Of a DNA stretch of 64,000 nucleotides, positions 20,438 to 33,793 are shown in pieces. This DNA comes from an uncultured Alphaproteobacteria bacterium (GTDB lineage Bacteria > Pseudomonadota > Alphaproteobacteria > Rhodobacterales > Rhodobacteraceae). Each line of letters starts with the position of its first letter. The stretch's first letter is position 1. The DNA is taken from assembly GCA_902576905.1 (NCBI GenBank), contig CACGWW010000002.1, positions 124,001 through 188,000 on the forward strand, in the 5' to 3' direction. Made by a program: the position numbers and the translations under genes. The notes under the pieces are model-generated. The model searched no databases. It had not been told where the DNA came from and saw only the letters and a list, made by a program, of their open reading frames with translations.

Positions 20438-23400
20438 TTATTCTGCTGCAAGGCCTACACCTTCAACTTTATCTTCCAATTCATCAGCACCTTTTCTTAA
20501 CGCATCAAGAGTATCTTGATCTGGTTGCCAATACTCTCTTTCATGCGCTTCAAGCAGTCTATTTGCCACCCTAAGACTGGCCTTAGGATTTAGTTCCGAA
20601 AGCTTTCTTCTCATCTCCTCATCTAAAACAAATGTTTCTGAAAGTTGATCGTAGAGATCAGGATCAACTTGCCCGGTGGTCGCAGACCAACCTAATGTGT
20701 TGGTAATTTGAGCTTCAATTTGTCTAACACCTTCATGACCATGTTGAAGAAGAGGCTCAAACCATTTTGGGTTCAATGACCTAGTTCTAGTCTCTAAATT
20801 AATTTGCTCAGATAAGGTCCTTACTGCTGCATCACCTCTGGTTTGATCTCCTATATAAACCGGGATTGCATCTCCTCCATTTGCTTTTTTTACAGCTCTG
20901 CTTATTCCACCAAGTGTATCAAAATAGTGATCTATAGTTGTTACACCCAATTCGACACTTTCTAAGTTTTGATAAGCAAAATCGACTTTTTTCAAAGCAG
21001 ATGAAAGTAGTTCAGACTGTTTAGTACATTTCCCATCCAAGCCATAGGCAAATCCTTTTCTATTGTTAAAAGTATCGGCCAGCTCTTCCTCATCATCCCA
21101 CGAAGAAGTATCAATGAGGTGACTCACATTTGAGCCATATGCACCCTCCGCATTTGAAAAAACTCTGAGTGCAGCTGACTTAATATCAATGTTCATCTCT
21201 TTTTGATGTTTTAAAGTATTTGCTCTGATAAAATTCATATCCAAGGGTTCTTCTTCAAGAGAAGCCTTATAAGCAGCACTAGCAAGCATTCTGACCTGTA
21301 ATGGCAATAGGTCTCTAAAAATGCCAGAGAGAGTCATTAAGACATCTATCCGCGGCCTTCCAAGATCAGAAAGTGGAATAAGCTCTGCGCCACACAATCT
21401 TCCGTAATCATCAAACTTTGGCATAGCGCCCATTAGAGCCATTGCCTGTGCTATAGATAGTCCGTCAGATTTTATATTGTCTGAACCCCACAAAACCATT
21501 GCGACCGAATTAGGGTAGGTTTCGTGCTTCGACAATAATAGTTCTGCTTGCTGCTCTCCCTCTTTCATGGCAAAAAGAGAAGGCATTCTGAATGGATCAA
21601 AGGCATGTACATTTCGTCCGGTTGGAACAATATCGGGCGACCTAATCAAGTCACCCCCCGGAACCGGCCTAATAAATTGGCCATTTAAGGCATTAATTAT
21701 TCCTTCGACTTCTGTTTGCTTTTTTAACTTCTCTAAAAGCTTGCCCACTTCTTGATGATTATGACTTTCTCTTAAATATCCATCATACTCTTTTAGCTTT
21801 TCTTCGCTTAACTCTCGGCCCACAATATGTAACCCATCGGGAATTAAAGCATCCTCGCTTTCTATTATTTTTAGCCATAAATTCTCGATGGTATCGAAAT
21901 CTTTAAAATTAACGAGTTTAGCCTGATCAATTATAAGATTTTCTAGTTTTTTCTTATTACCATCATCATCAGCCAGTTCTCGATATTGAATAACACTCTC
22001 TTTTAGTTCAATAAGACCTTTATAGAGACCTGCTTTTGCAAGAGGTGGAGTAAGATGGGATATTACAACGGCATTTGTTCTTCTCTTAGCTAGTGAAGCC
22101 TCAGAAGGATTATTTGCTGCATATAGGTAAATATTAGGGATATCACCTATTAATCGATCGGGCCAACACTTTGAGCTAGACCCAACTTTTTTTCCAGGCA
22201 TAAATTCCAAAGCACCATGCATCCCAAAGTGCAAAAACGCATCAACTTTAAAGCCATTCCGCATCCATCTATAAAATGTAGAAAAAGCATGCGTAGGAGC
22301 AAAGCCTTTTTCAAATAATAATCTCATTGGGTCTCCTTCGTACCCAAAGGTCGGCTGAATACCCACTACTATGTTCCCAAGCTTTTTCCCAAGAATGAAA
22401 ACACCTGTGCCATCTGATTGAATCTTTCCCGGAGCTGGTCCCCATACTTCCTCTATTTCCTTCAAATATGGTTCATTTTCAACTATTTCAGCACCGTCAA
22501 CACGCTCAATTACATTTGCTTCTTGACCGTACTTGCATGAATTTCCATCCAAGACGGCTTCTCTTAAATCGTAGGTAGAATTAGGAAGTTCAATTTCGTA
22601 ACCTTCACTTTTCATTGACTTTAGTACATTGTATAAGCTCTCGAATACACTCAAGTAAGCAGCGGTTCCAATAGAACCAGCATTAGGAGGGAATCCATAT
22701 AAAATAATTCCTACTTTCTTTTCCGAATTTTCTTTTCTCTTAAGTTTAACTAGTCTGCGAGTCTTTTCGGATAAGCTTTTTATCCTTTCATAACAAGGAA
22801 CCATATCGAATGCTTTCTCGTTACCAGTTCTTAATTGCACGCAACAACTACAGCCTCCTTCTTCACCCAATCTTCCTCCAAAAACTGTTGGGTTAGTCGC
22901 TCCGTCTAACTCTGGTAAAGACACTAAAATAGTCGTCTCTATTGGATTAAGTCCACCATCACTTTTATCCCACTGATTAAGGTTCTGGAACTCAATAGCA
23001 TGCGCTGCAATATAGGGTACATCTAACTCAGCTAAAGCTTCCTCCGCAGCTTTACTACTATTGTATGCCGGTCCGCCAACCAAACTAAACCCTGTCAAAG
23101 ATAGAAATGTGTCGATTGATGCCTTAGCATTTTGCACAAAATATTTATTTATTGCTGGCCTAGCGTCTAAACCTGCGGCAAACGCTGGAATAACCTTTAA
23201 ACCCTGTGCTTCTAAACTTCTTATAACTTGATCATAATGTGCGGTGTCTCCAGAGAGAACATAGGATCTCATCAAAAGAAGACCTACGGTACCTATTGAG
23301 TGTTTTGCAAAAGGGATTTCTGAAATATTTTCAGTAATTTTCTTCGGTATATCGGGATGATAGAGGCCTGTTTCAGGGTATTCAACAGGTGATTTAATCT

Positions 23401-24002
23401 CGACCTTTGAACTATTATGAAGTGAGCTATATCTCGACAATAAATAGCAAAAAAGACTCTCAATGTTTTCTTCAGATCCTGCCAACCAATATTGCATGGA
23501 TAGGAAATAGGCTCTCAAATCCTGGGCTTTTCCAGGTATAAATTTCAAGACTTTCGGGATCTGGCGAAGAATAGCCATTTGTTTTTCCCCACCAGTAACT
23601 TTATTTTTATCTCCTCTTAGTTTTTTCAAGAACTTTAGCACTCCTGAGGAGGGTTTAGACATATCTAAGCCACCCATTTTTGTAAGATTCACAATTTCTT
23701 TTGATGAGACTAGTCCAAGCATAAGATCACACTTTTCCCTGGCTTTTTTCAAATCTGGAAGGATTGCTGAAATATGGTCCTCCAAAAAAACTAAAGTGAT
23801 AAGAACCATATTTGCCCTTGCAAGATCCTCCTTTGTTTTAAGCAAACTACTAGGATCTTCTTCCCAGGATGCTGCTGCGTGCACAATTATCTCTAGCTCA
23901 GGATAAATTTTGCTAAACCTGCTCTTTATTCTTTCTACTGAGCCAATAGAATGCGCATCTAAGGTTAGCATTACTAGTGTATACGGATCTCTTTCATATG
24001 AT

Positions 24003-24013
<11 letters not shown>
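20438..24013 (-). CDS. bchH: magnesium chelatase subunit H
   Basis: The product is about 1191 residues from ATG 24013 ([21 protein letters not shown]). A longer reading to 24076 would add 21 residues lying inside bchB and is rejected. BchH binds protoporphyrin IX and is the catalytic subunit of the chelatase with BchI and BchD. Landmarks are [56 protein letters not shown] and [11 protein letters not shown]. The start overlaps the bchB end by 11 bp. BchI and BchD are encoded about 28 kb away at the other end of the cluster. Confidence 0.97.
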
Positions 24014-27297
<3,284 letters not shown>

Positions 27298-27337
27298 ACT
27301 TACGAGACCTCTGAAATAAAGCTTTACGTACTAAAAA

Positions 27338-27365
27338 ATGGTAGCGAACCTATCTAAAGTGTCAA
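27338..27365 (-). promoter_or_regulatory. candidate bchF operon promoter
   Basis: On the minus strand, TTGACA (complement of 27360-27365) and TACCAT (complement of 27338-27343) lie 16 bp apart, about 40 bp upstream of the bchF ATG. The -35 is the end of a PpsR box, so bound repressor would block polymerase. Confidence 0.6.
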
Positions 27366-27377
27366 CAAAAAGTTACA
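27360..27377. promoter_or_regulatory. PpsR/CrtJ binding box, bchF-ppaA region (1)
   Basis: Exact TGT-N12-ACA: TGT at 27360-27362 and ACA at 27375-27377. It overlaps the candidate bchF -35 and is one of two boxes in this divergent region, 41 bp apart start to start. Confidence 0.82.
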
Positions 27378-27400
27378 TCTTTTAAATAAATCTTTTTATT

Positions 27401-27418
27401 TGTTGAAAAAAGATTACA
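27401..27418. promoter_or_regulatory. PpsR/CrtJ binding box, bchF-ppaA region (2)
   Basis: Exact TGT-N12-ACA: TGT at 27401-27403 and ACA at 27416-27418. The distance to box 1 (41 bp) is close to four helical turns, so tetramers could bind both on one face. Confidence 0.82.
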
Positions 27419-27543
27419 TGAGAGGGGGAAACAATCGCATTTACTGCCTCACTTGATAGAAATCGGAGAAACCAGGGTATTTGTAAATAATAAATTACAT
27501 AGAAATCTTGACTATTATCTCTTAAGACCTCAAAATATTTTAT

Positions 27544-28302
27544 ATGAATAACGATATACACAGCAGATTAAGTTATTCTGGGCAAGGGGGATTAGGTATC
27601 CACCCCGAGAGTCTGGCAAAAATAGCTCTTAGCGAAATTGCAAACGGAAATATAGACCAAAGATTTTATAATGCCGATCTCACTTCATCAATTTTTAACT
27701 CTCTTGTGACTGATGAGCCCGAACACACAATTAAGTTGATCAGAAAAGAGCTAGAGAATGGACTGGCTATACAATTTTTCTTTGAAGGAATAGCGCCAAT
27801 TATTGCAGAAAAATTGGGTGATTCATGGAAACAAGATACAATGACATTTTCCGAAGTTACTATAGCTGTAAGCAAGTTGAGACTACTTTGCCAGGAACTG
27901 GAGTCGCTATATCTTGAGCCTGAAGATACTCTCAAATCAGCACCAAAAATTTTACTTTTTACCCTAGAAGGCGAAAATCATACTTTTGGTTCTTACTTAG
28001 CTGCATTAAAATTGAAAAAAGAAAACTTTAATGCCCAAGTAGCTATCGGATACAGCGAATCAGATCTATTTAAACTTTTAGAATTTGGCGATTTTCAGCT
28101 AATTGGCGTCTCAATTGGCAGTGAAAACATGGTCAATCAAAGTAACACAATTACTGATCGAATTAGAAAGAATTTCCCACTACCCATCGTCGCAGGAGGA
28201 TCCTTTGTAACCCATCACAAAACGCTATCCAAGACATGCCTTGACGTCGACTTCTTCCAACCGAGCCCTAAAGAAATAAAAAGTTTACTTAAAGTTAATT
28301 AA
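27544..28302 (+). CDS. ppaA: cobalamin-binding antirepressor PpaA/AerR
   Basis: The 252-residue protein matches PpaA/AerR: an N-terminal helical part with LGDSWKQDTMTFSEVTIAVSKLR (W95 and following) and a B12-binding domain starting PKILLFTLEGENHTFG, with His146 as the likely cobalt ligand. In Rhodobacter capsulatus, AerR with light-activated cobalamin interacts with CrtJ/PpsR and changes its DNA binding. The gene is just upstream of ppsR and diverges from the bchF operon across a region with two PpsR boxes. The ATG 27544 gives the usual length. Confidence 0.92.
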   Translation: MNNDIHSRLSYSGQGGLGIHPESLAKIALSEIANGNIDQRFYNADLTSSIFNSLVTDEPEHTIKLIRKELENGLAIQFFFEGIAPIIAEKLGDSWKQDTMTFSEVTIAVSKLRLLCQELESLYLEPEDTLKSAPKILLFTLEGENHTFGSYLAALKLKKENFNAQVAIGYSESDLFKLLEFGDFQLIGVSIGSENMVNQSNTITDRIRKNFPLPIVAGGSFVTHHKTLSKTCLDVDFFQPSPKEIKSLLKVN

Positions 28303-28336
28303 AGCTCAACGGCTAAATAACTTTCTAACATAAATA

Positions 28337-28354
28337 TGTCTAAATTTGTTTACA
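28337..28354. promoter_or_regulatory. PpsR/CrtJ binding box upstream of ppsR (1)
   Basis: Exact TGT-N12-ACA: TGT 28337-28339, ACA 28352-28354, in the ppaA-ppsR gap. The next box starts exactly 21 bp further on. Confidence 0.8.
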
Positions 28355-28357
28355 ATG

Positions 28358-28375
28358 TGTCAAATTTAGCTTACA
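28358..28375. promoter_or_regulatory. PpsR/CrtJ binding box upstream of ppsR (2)
   Basis: Exact TGT-N12-ACA: TGT 28358-28360, ACA 28373-28375. Its right arm ends in CTTACA, a possible -35, with GATACT 15 bp downstream as a weak -10. The 21-bp phase with box 1 is two helical turns. Confidence 0.8.
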
Positions 28376-28414
28376 CTTTTTATTAAATTTGATACTAAGT
28401 CAGAGATCCCTTCA

Positions 28415-29818
28415 TTGACCAAGAGAGAGAGTAAAGTAAGAGCTGCTGATCAGATAGTCAGACTAAACCCCGACATTTTCGGTGATGTAATTTTGCGTGC
28501 ATCAGATATATCACTCTTAATTGACACAGCTGGTCTCATTTTAGAGGTTATTTACAATACTGAAAATAAAAACTTAGGCGACATAGACCACTGGCGAACG
28601 AGAAATATTCGAGATTTTATAACAAAAGAGAGCGGGATTAAACTTGAAGAAATTTTAAATTTATCCTCAAGCGAGAATGAAAAAATTGAGAAAGATATTA
28701 TTCAGCTAAATCATATTAAAAATGGTGGCGATGACTTTCCAATTCAATACTCTATCCATCCCACTGGAGTAAATAACCAAATTCTACTTTTTGGCCGTGA
28801 TCTGACCCAGATAGCACAGGCTCAACAAGAACTCATGAAAACTCAATTAAAATTTGAGAGAGAATATGACCGATATAGATCATTTGACACTAAATATCGA
28901 GTAATACTAGAACAGTGTGGCAGCGCATTCATTATTGTTGATGAAGCTGGTCAGCTTATTGATTTTAATCAAAAAGCTGTGGCAATTTTAGAAAAAGCCG
29001 ATTTAAACCAAAAAATGTTAAAGGATTTATTTTACCAAGGAATAAGCTTAGACATTCTGAGCGAGCTTGAAACATTAAACAAAAACAAGCCCTCAACTGC
29101 ATTAAATCTAAACGTTAAAGAAACCAATAAGGAAGTACAATTGCGGGGTACGTTTTTTCGTTCGAATAACGGTGTCCATTCTTTAATAAGGTTATCCAGT
29201 TCATCAAGTCAGAGAACAAGCTATTCCGAAGAAAAAATTTATCTATCTGATCTGTATCAAAAAACTTCAGATGCATTTGTCTTTATTGATGAAGCAGGAA
29301 AAATAGTTGATGCTAATGAGAGCTTTTTAATTCTTACAGAGAATCCAAATATTGATGAAGTTGTCGGCAAGTCATTTTCTGACTATCTCAAAAATGCCAC
29401 TACTGATTTAAAAATTCTAACTGATAATTCGAAAAGACTTGGGAAAATTAGAAACTATGCAACTGATTTTATTACAACTTTCGGATCAAAAATTCCTGTC
29501 ACAATTTCATCGACTTGGGTATCAAATCAAGATGACGATTTTTATGGGTTCATTTTAAGAGACACTTCAAACGTAGAGCTAGAGAAACAAAACGATAATG
29601 AGAAACATAGCTGGGAAGCAACCACCAAATTGGTAGGAAGTGCTCCGTTGAAAGAGTTAGTAGCCCAAACCGGAGATATTGCGGAAAGAATATGCTTAGA
29701 AACCGCACTTAATTTAACAAATAACAATAAAGTAGCAGCTGCCGAGCTACTTAGTCTGTCGCGTCAAAGCCTATATGTGAAACTCAGAAAACATAATCTT
29801 TTGGATATTAAGGACTAA
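28415..29818 (+). CDS. ppsR: transcriptional repressor PpsR/CrtJ
   Basis: The 467-residue regulator starts at a TTG (28415); no ATG fits better. Layout is an N-terminal PAS-like domain (about 25-130), a linking coiled coil (134-158), two PAS domains (about 160-260 and 275-390) and a Fis-type helix-turn-helix at the end (about 430-460; VAAAELLSLSRQSLYVKLRKH). It represses bch, crt and puc genes under oxygen in Rhodobacter. Only two cysteines are seen, C168 and C427 (in the HTH region); no cysteine is present near residue 250, where the R. sphaeroides protein has its second redox residue. Two PpsR boxes upstream suggest self-control. Confidence 0.95.
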   Translation: MTKRESKVRAADQIVRLNPDIFGDVILRASDISLLIDTAGLILEVIYNTENKNLGDIDHWRTRNIRDFITKESGIKLEEILNLSSSENEKIEKDIIQLNHIKNGGDDFPIQYSIHPTGVNNQILLFGRDLTQIAQAQQELMKTQLKFEREYDRYRSFDTKYRVILEQCGSAFIIVDEAGQLIDFNQKAVAILEKADLNQKMLKDLFYQGISLDILSELETLNKNKPSTALNLNVKETNKEVQLRGTFFRSNNGVHSLIRLSSSSSQRTSYSEEKIYLSDLYQKTSDAFVFIDEAGKIVDANESFLILTENPNIDEVVGKSFSDYLKNATTDLKILTDNSKRLGKIRNYATDFITTFGSKIPVTISSTWVSNQDDDFYGFILRDTSNVELEKQNDNEKHSWEATTKLVGSAPLKELVAQTGDIAERICLETALNLTNNNKVAAAELLSLSRQSLYVKLRKHNLLDIKD

Positions 29819-29823
29819 AATCA

Positions 29824-30723
29824 GTGATTAAAAGCTATCAAACTCATTTTACCAGTACGCCTAGCTTGATATCGCTTCTTGAACTTATAAAACCTGTTAC
29901 CTGGTTTCCACCTATGTGGGCTTTTTTATGTGGTGTGGTGTCAGTTGGCGCCTTAAATAGCAATAATACTATACTCATATTATCCGGTCTTCTACTTGCC
30001 GGACCATTGGTATGTGGAATGAGCCAGGCTGTAAACGATTGGTGTGACCGTCATGTCGATGCAATTAATCAACCAGAGAGACCCATTCCATCTGGAAGAG
30101 TGAGTGCTGGATGGGGTTTTTTTACCGGCATTATAATGAGTGCCACAAGTATCCTTTTTGCATACTATCTTGGAAATCTTATCTTTTTTGCAACAATTAT
30201 AGGCGTCTTAGCCGCTTGGCTTTATTCATTAGAACCGATAAGACTGAAACGATCGGCGATTTTTGGGCCAGGAGTAGTGGCAATTTGTTATGAAGGGCTT
30301 CCATGGTTTACTGGCGCTGCTATTTTCACAATATCATTGCCAAATAAAGAGGTTCTAATAGTGCTCTCATTGTATGCTTTGGGAGCGCACGGAATAATGA
30401 CTATGAATGACTTCAAAGCAACCAAGGGAGATAAACTTTTAGGCATCAATTCTTTACCTGTGATTTTAGGCAGAAAGACCGCTACTTTAGTGGCTTGCCT
30501 TGTAATGCTTTTCCCACAGCTAATAGTAATATCTCTATTTTACTTCTGGGGATCTTTAATTCTAGCCATTACGCTGGCAGTTTGCGTTCTACTGCAGTCC
30601 TTATCAATGATTTTTCTCATTCGGGATCCAGAAAAAAATACACCATTCTTTAATATAACCGGAGTACTTTTATATATTGCTGGGATGATGTTATCAGCAA
30701 ATGGACTGTATTTAATGAATTAA
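29824..30723 (+). CDS. bchG: bacteriochlorophyll synthase (geranylgeranyl/phytyl transferase)
   Basis: The 299-residue UbiA-family prenyltransferase starts at a GTG, 5 bp after ppsR. It has the two Asp-rich sites NDWCDRHVDAINQPERPIPSGR and MNDFKATKGDKLLGINSLPV, and about eight membrane helices. It esterifies bacteriochlorophyllide a with geranylgeranyl diphosphate, after which BchP reduces the tail. LELIKPVTWFPPMWAFLCG is typical of BchG. It begins the bchG-PucC-like-bchP-idi run. Confidence 0.97.
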   Translation: MIKSYQTHFTSTPSLISLLELIKPVTWFPPMWAFLCGVVSVGALNSNNTILILSGLLLAGPLVCGMSQAVNDWCDRHVDAINQPERPIPSGRVSAGWGFFTGIIMSATSILFAYYLGNLIFFATIIGVLAAWLYSLEPIRLKRSAIFGPGVVAICYEGLPWFTGAAIFTISLPNKEVLIVLSLYALGAHGIMTMNDFKATKGDKLLGINSLPVILGRKTATLVACLVMLFPQLIVISLFYFWGSLILAITLAVCVLLQSLSMIFLIRDPEKNTPFFNITGVLLYIAGMMLSANGLYLMN

Positions 30724-30737
30724 ATTAGGGGGTAGTA

Positions 30738-32090
30738 ATGAATTGGTTTTCGATTTTAAGATTAGGGTTAGTTCAACTTTGCATTGGTTCAAGTGTGGTT
30801 ATTCCATTGTCTACACTGAATCGCTTGATGAAAGTAGAATTAGCTTTACCAGCAACTATTGCCGGTTTTTTGATTGCGCTGCATTATGCAGTCCAGTTAA
30901 CGAGAGTCAATTGGGGTTACTTATCTGATAAATCTCAAAACAGGAGTCAGTGGATAATATTTGGAATGCTAATTTTAGGGATAGGTGGAGTACTAGCTTC
31001 TGCTTCTATACCTCTAATTGAAAGTAATTTCGCATATGGAATAATGCTTGCTTTATTTTCATATACTTTAATTGGGTTTGGGGTAGGTGCAGCAGGAACC
31101 CCTCTTCTTGCTCTTCTTGCCTCTTACAGTTCTAAATCACAGAAGGGCTTTGCCGCCTCTATCACCTTTCTTATGATGATATTAGGACTTGCAATAACTG
31201 GTATAACAGCTGGCATAATCTTAGACCCCTACTCTCATCAAAAGCTAATAAAAATCACAGCCTCTCTTGCTATAATGACCAATATATTATCTTATCTTAG
31301 CTTGAAAAACTTAGAAAAAACGCTGCGAAATAATGCAGACTCTCGCACACCGAATGCTATTAGCTATAACGAACCATTTCTTGTAGGTATTAAAAAAGTA
31401 TGGATGGAAAGAGAAGCGAGGCTTTTCACAATTTTTATTTTTATCTCTATGGGTGCTTTTTCAATGCAAGATCCAATATTGGAACCCTTCGCTGGAGAAG
31501 TCTTTGGCTTTGCTGTCGGAGAGTCAACAAAACTTGATGGATTCCATAAGATTGGGACGTTAATTGGAATTATTTTAATAATCCTTTGCCTTTCAAAGTT
31601 TAGAATTGGATTTGCTTCTTTATCGATTGTTAAAAATGAACGCCTAGGAACAGAAAAATTTTGGCTGATCACTGGATGCCTCTTTTCTGCATTTTCACTA
31701 TTTATAATTTCTCTTCTTGGACTTACATATAGAGATCCAGGTATATTAAACTCAGTTGTTTTTCTTTTCGGAATATCTAATGGTGTGTTCACTGCGGGAA
31801 TATTGGGAACTATGTTGCATTTAGCAAGGAGGGGTTCGAGTGATAACAACACGGGTACCCGTATGGGGATATGGGGGGCAGCACAAGCTTATGCAACTAT
31901 GATTGCTGTTTTTTTTAGCACAGTCTTGGTCGATATACTTGGCCTTATGATGAATTCCCTCCCAAGTGTATATGGAATAGTGTTTCTAACTGCTGCAAGT
32001 TTTTTTATAGCTGCAGCATTTTTGGGTTCATTAATTATTAAAAAAGATGAACTCGATCAAAATCAAAACATACTACAATCGGTGAGTTAA
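30738..32090 (+). CDS. PucC/BCH2 family transporter
   Basis: This 450-residue, 12-helix protein belongs to the same BCD family as LhaA and PucC. It shows LRLGLVQLCIGSSVVIPLSTLNRLMKVEL near the N-terminus and GTRMGIWGAAQAYATMIAV near the end. In Rhodobacter clusters an unnamed member (orf428 type) lies in the same place between bchG and bchP. It probably delivers pigment or assists assembly, but its function has not been settled. A GGGGG Shine-Dalgarno lies just before the ATG, and the stop is 1 bp from the bchP start. Confidence 0.88.
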   Translation: MNWFSILRLGLVQLCIGSSVVIPLSTLNRLMKVELALPATIAGFLIALHYAVQLTRVNWGYLSDKSQNRSQWIIFGMLILGIGGVLASASIPLIESNFAYGIMLALFSYTLIGFGVGAAGTPLLALLASYSSKSQKGFAASITFLMMILGLAITGITAGIILDPYSHQKLIKITASLAIMTNILSYLSLKNLEKTLRNNADSRTPNAISYNEPFLVGIKKVWMEREARLFTIFIFISMGAFSMQDPILEPFAGEVFGFAVGESTKLDGFHKIGTLIGIILIILCLSKFRIGFASLSIVKNERLGTEKFWLITGCLFSAFSLFIISLLGLTYRDPGILNSVVFLFGISNGVFTAGILGTMLHLARRGSSDNNTGTRMGIWGAAQAYATMIAVFFSTVLVDILGLMMNSLPSVYGIVFLTAASFFIAAAFLGSLIIKKDELDQNQNILQSVS

Positions 32091-32091
32091 A

Positions 32092-33267
32092 ATGATCTAT
32101 GATATAACAGTTATAGGAGGAGGACCCTCCGGCGCAACAGCTGCAGAGCAACTGGCGAAAAAAGGTTTCAAAGTCGCATTAATAGATAGAGCAGGAAGAA
32201 TAAAGCCTTGTGGAGGTGCTATCCCTCCAAGATTAATTGAAGACTTTGAAATACCTCAGTCTCAATTAGTTGCAAAAATCAAGACAGCAAGAATGATATC
32301 ACCAACGAATAGGAAAGTAGACATTCCAATAGAAAATGGTTACGTAGGAATGGTAGATAGAGAATTCTTTGATGAATATCTTCGGGAAAGAGCAGCAAAA
32401 TGTGGTGCAAAACGGTTTACCGGCACATTTGTAAAATTATCTAAAAATTCACAATATACTAAAGTTGATTTTAATAATCACTTAACAAAAAAAATTTCTA
32501 CACTCCTCACAAGATATGTAATAGGTGCAGATGGTGCTAAATCCAATGTTGCAAGAAATACAATTAAGGACGCACATAAGATCCCCTATGTGATAGCGTA
32601 TCATGAGATAATAGAGGCCCCGAAAGCAACTAGTGAATATAATCCAGATAGATGTGATGTTATTTACAATGGAGATATATCGCCTGATTTTTATGGATGG
32701 GTTTTCCCTCATGGAAAATCGGCAAGTGTAGGAATGGGAACAGGGATAAATAGCGTTAACCTGAAGAAGGCTACCAGCGATCTTAGGACTCAAGCAGGAC
32801 TAGACAAATGCTCAACCATAAGAAAAGAAGGAGCTCCAATCCCGCTTAAGCCCTTGGAGAGGTGGGATAATGGAGATAATGTCGTACTTGCCGGTGATGC
32901 TGCTGGGGTAGTAGCACCCTCATCGGGGGAGGGTATCTATTATGCAATGATAGGAGGTAAGTATGCAGCGGATGCGGTTGAAAAATGCTTGCTTAATGGA
33001 GATTCGAAATTTTTAAGTTTAGCAAGAAAGAATTTTATGAAAGAACATAAAGCGGTTTTTCAAGTTCTCGGTGCCATGCAAAACGCATATTATAGATCTG
33101 ATGACCGAAGAGAGCGTTTTGTAACTTTATGCAAAGACATAGACGTTCAAAGAATAACTTTTGAATCTTATATGCATAAAAAACTATCTCGTTCGAGGCC
33201 AATAGCACACCTAAAAATAATGTTTAAAAATATTGCCCACCTCACCGGTATAGTTAAAGCCACATGA
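32092..33267 (+). CDS. bchP: geranylgeranyl reductase
   Basis: The 391-residue flavoprotein has an N-terminal FAD motif (VIGGGPSGATAAEQLAKKG), PCGGAIPPRLIEDF, VIGADGAKSNVAR and GDAAGVVAPSSGEGIYYAM. It reduces the geranylgeranyl tail of bacteriochlorophyll to phytyl in three steps with NADPH. It follows the PucC-like gene by 1 bp and overlaps idi by 4 bp. Confidence 0.97.
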   Translation: MIYDITVIGGGPSGATAAEQLAKKGFKVALIDRAGRIKPCGGAIPPRLIEDFEIPQSQLVAKIKTARMISPTNRKVDIPIENGYVGMVDREFFDEYLRERAAKCGAKRFTGTFVKLSKNSQYTKVDFNNHLTKKISTLLTRYVIGADGAKSNVARNTIKDAHKIPYVIAYHEIIEAPKATSEYNPDRCDVIYNGDISPDFYGWVFPHGKSASVGMGTGINSVNLKKATSDLRTQAGLDKCSTIRKEGAPIPLKPLERWDNGDNVVLAGDAAGVVAPSSGEGIYYAMIGGKYAADAVEKCLLNGDSKFLSLARKNFMKEHKAVFQVLGAMQNAYYRSDDRRERFVTLCKDIDVQRITFESYMHKKLSRSRPIAHLKIMFKNIAHLTGIVKAT

Positions 33268-33788
33268 ATATTAATTTTATTCCTGCATGGGATCAAGGGG
33301 TCTTACAACCATTGGAAAAGCTGGAAGTTCATAAAAGAGGTCTAAGGCATAAAGCGGTCTCGGTATTCTTAATTTCAGATAATAATGTACTTATTCAAAA
33401 AAGAGCATCAATGAAATATCATACGCCAGGATTATGGGCTAATACCTGCTGCACACACCCCTTGTGGTCGGAAGATCCCGAGGAATGCGCTCACAGAAGA
33501 CTAAAAGAAGAGTTGGGAATAGAGGTGCCGGAATTAGTGTATAAAAACAAAATTGACTATAAAGCCGATGTTGGCAATGGCTTAATCGAAAATGAGAATG
33601 TAGATGTCTTTGTTGGCTCAATAAAAGAAAAAGATAATTTAAAAATACGTCTTAATAACGATGAAGTGGCAGAGGTGAAGTGGATTTGTTTTGACAGGTT
33701 AAAAGAAGAAATATCACTATCGCCTAATAAGTTTACACCTTGGTTGAGGATATACGTCCAAGATCATTTTGAACAAATTATAAACTGA
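33264..33788 (+). CDS. idi: isopentenyl-diphosphate delta-isomerase, type I
   Basis: The 174-residue Nudix-fold enzyme interconverts IPP and DMAPP. The active-site cysteine is in LWANTCCTHPLW and the metal-binding glutamates are in the RLKEELGIE block. It overlaps bchP by 4 bp (ATGA) and converges with dxs, 5 bp between stops. With dxs in the same cluster it boosts isoprenoid supply for phytyl and carotenoids. Confidence 0.96.
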   Translation: MNINFIPAWDQGVLQPLEKLEVHKRGLRHKAVSVFLISDNNVLIQKRASMKYHTPGLWANTCCTHPLWSEDPEECAHRRLKEELGIEVPELVYKNKIDYKADVGNGLIENENVDVFVGSIKEKDNLKIRLNNDEVAEVKWICFDRLKEEISLSPNKFTPWLRIYVQDHFEQIIN

Positions 33789-33793
33789 CCAGC

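Noticed and set aside
31364-31852. 162-codon minus-strand frame in the PucC-like gene
   Set aside because: Antisense shadow of a clear 12-helix protein.
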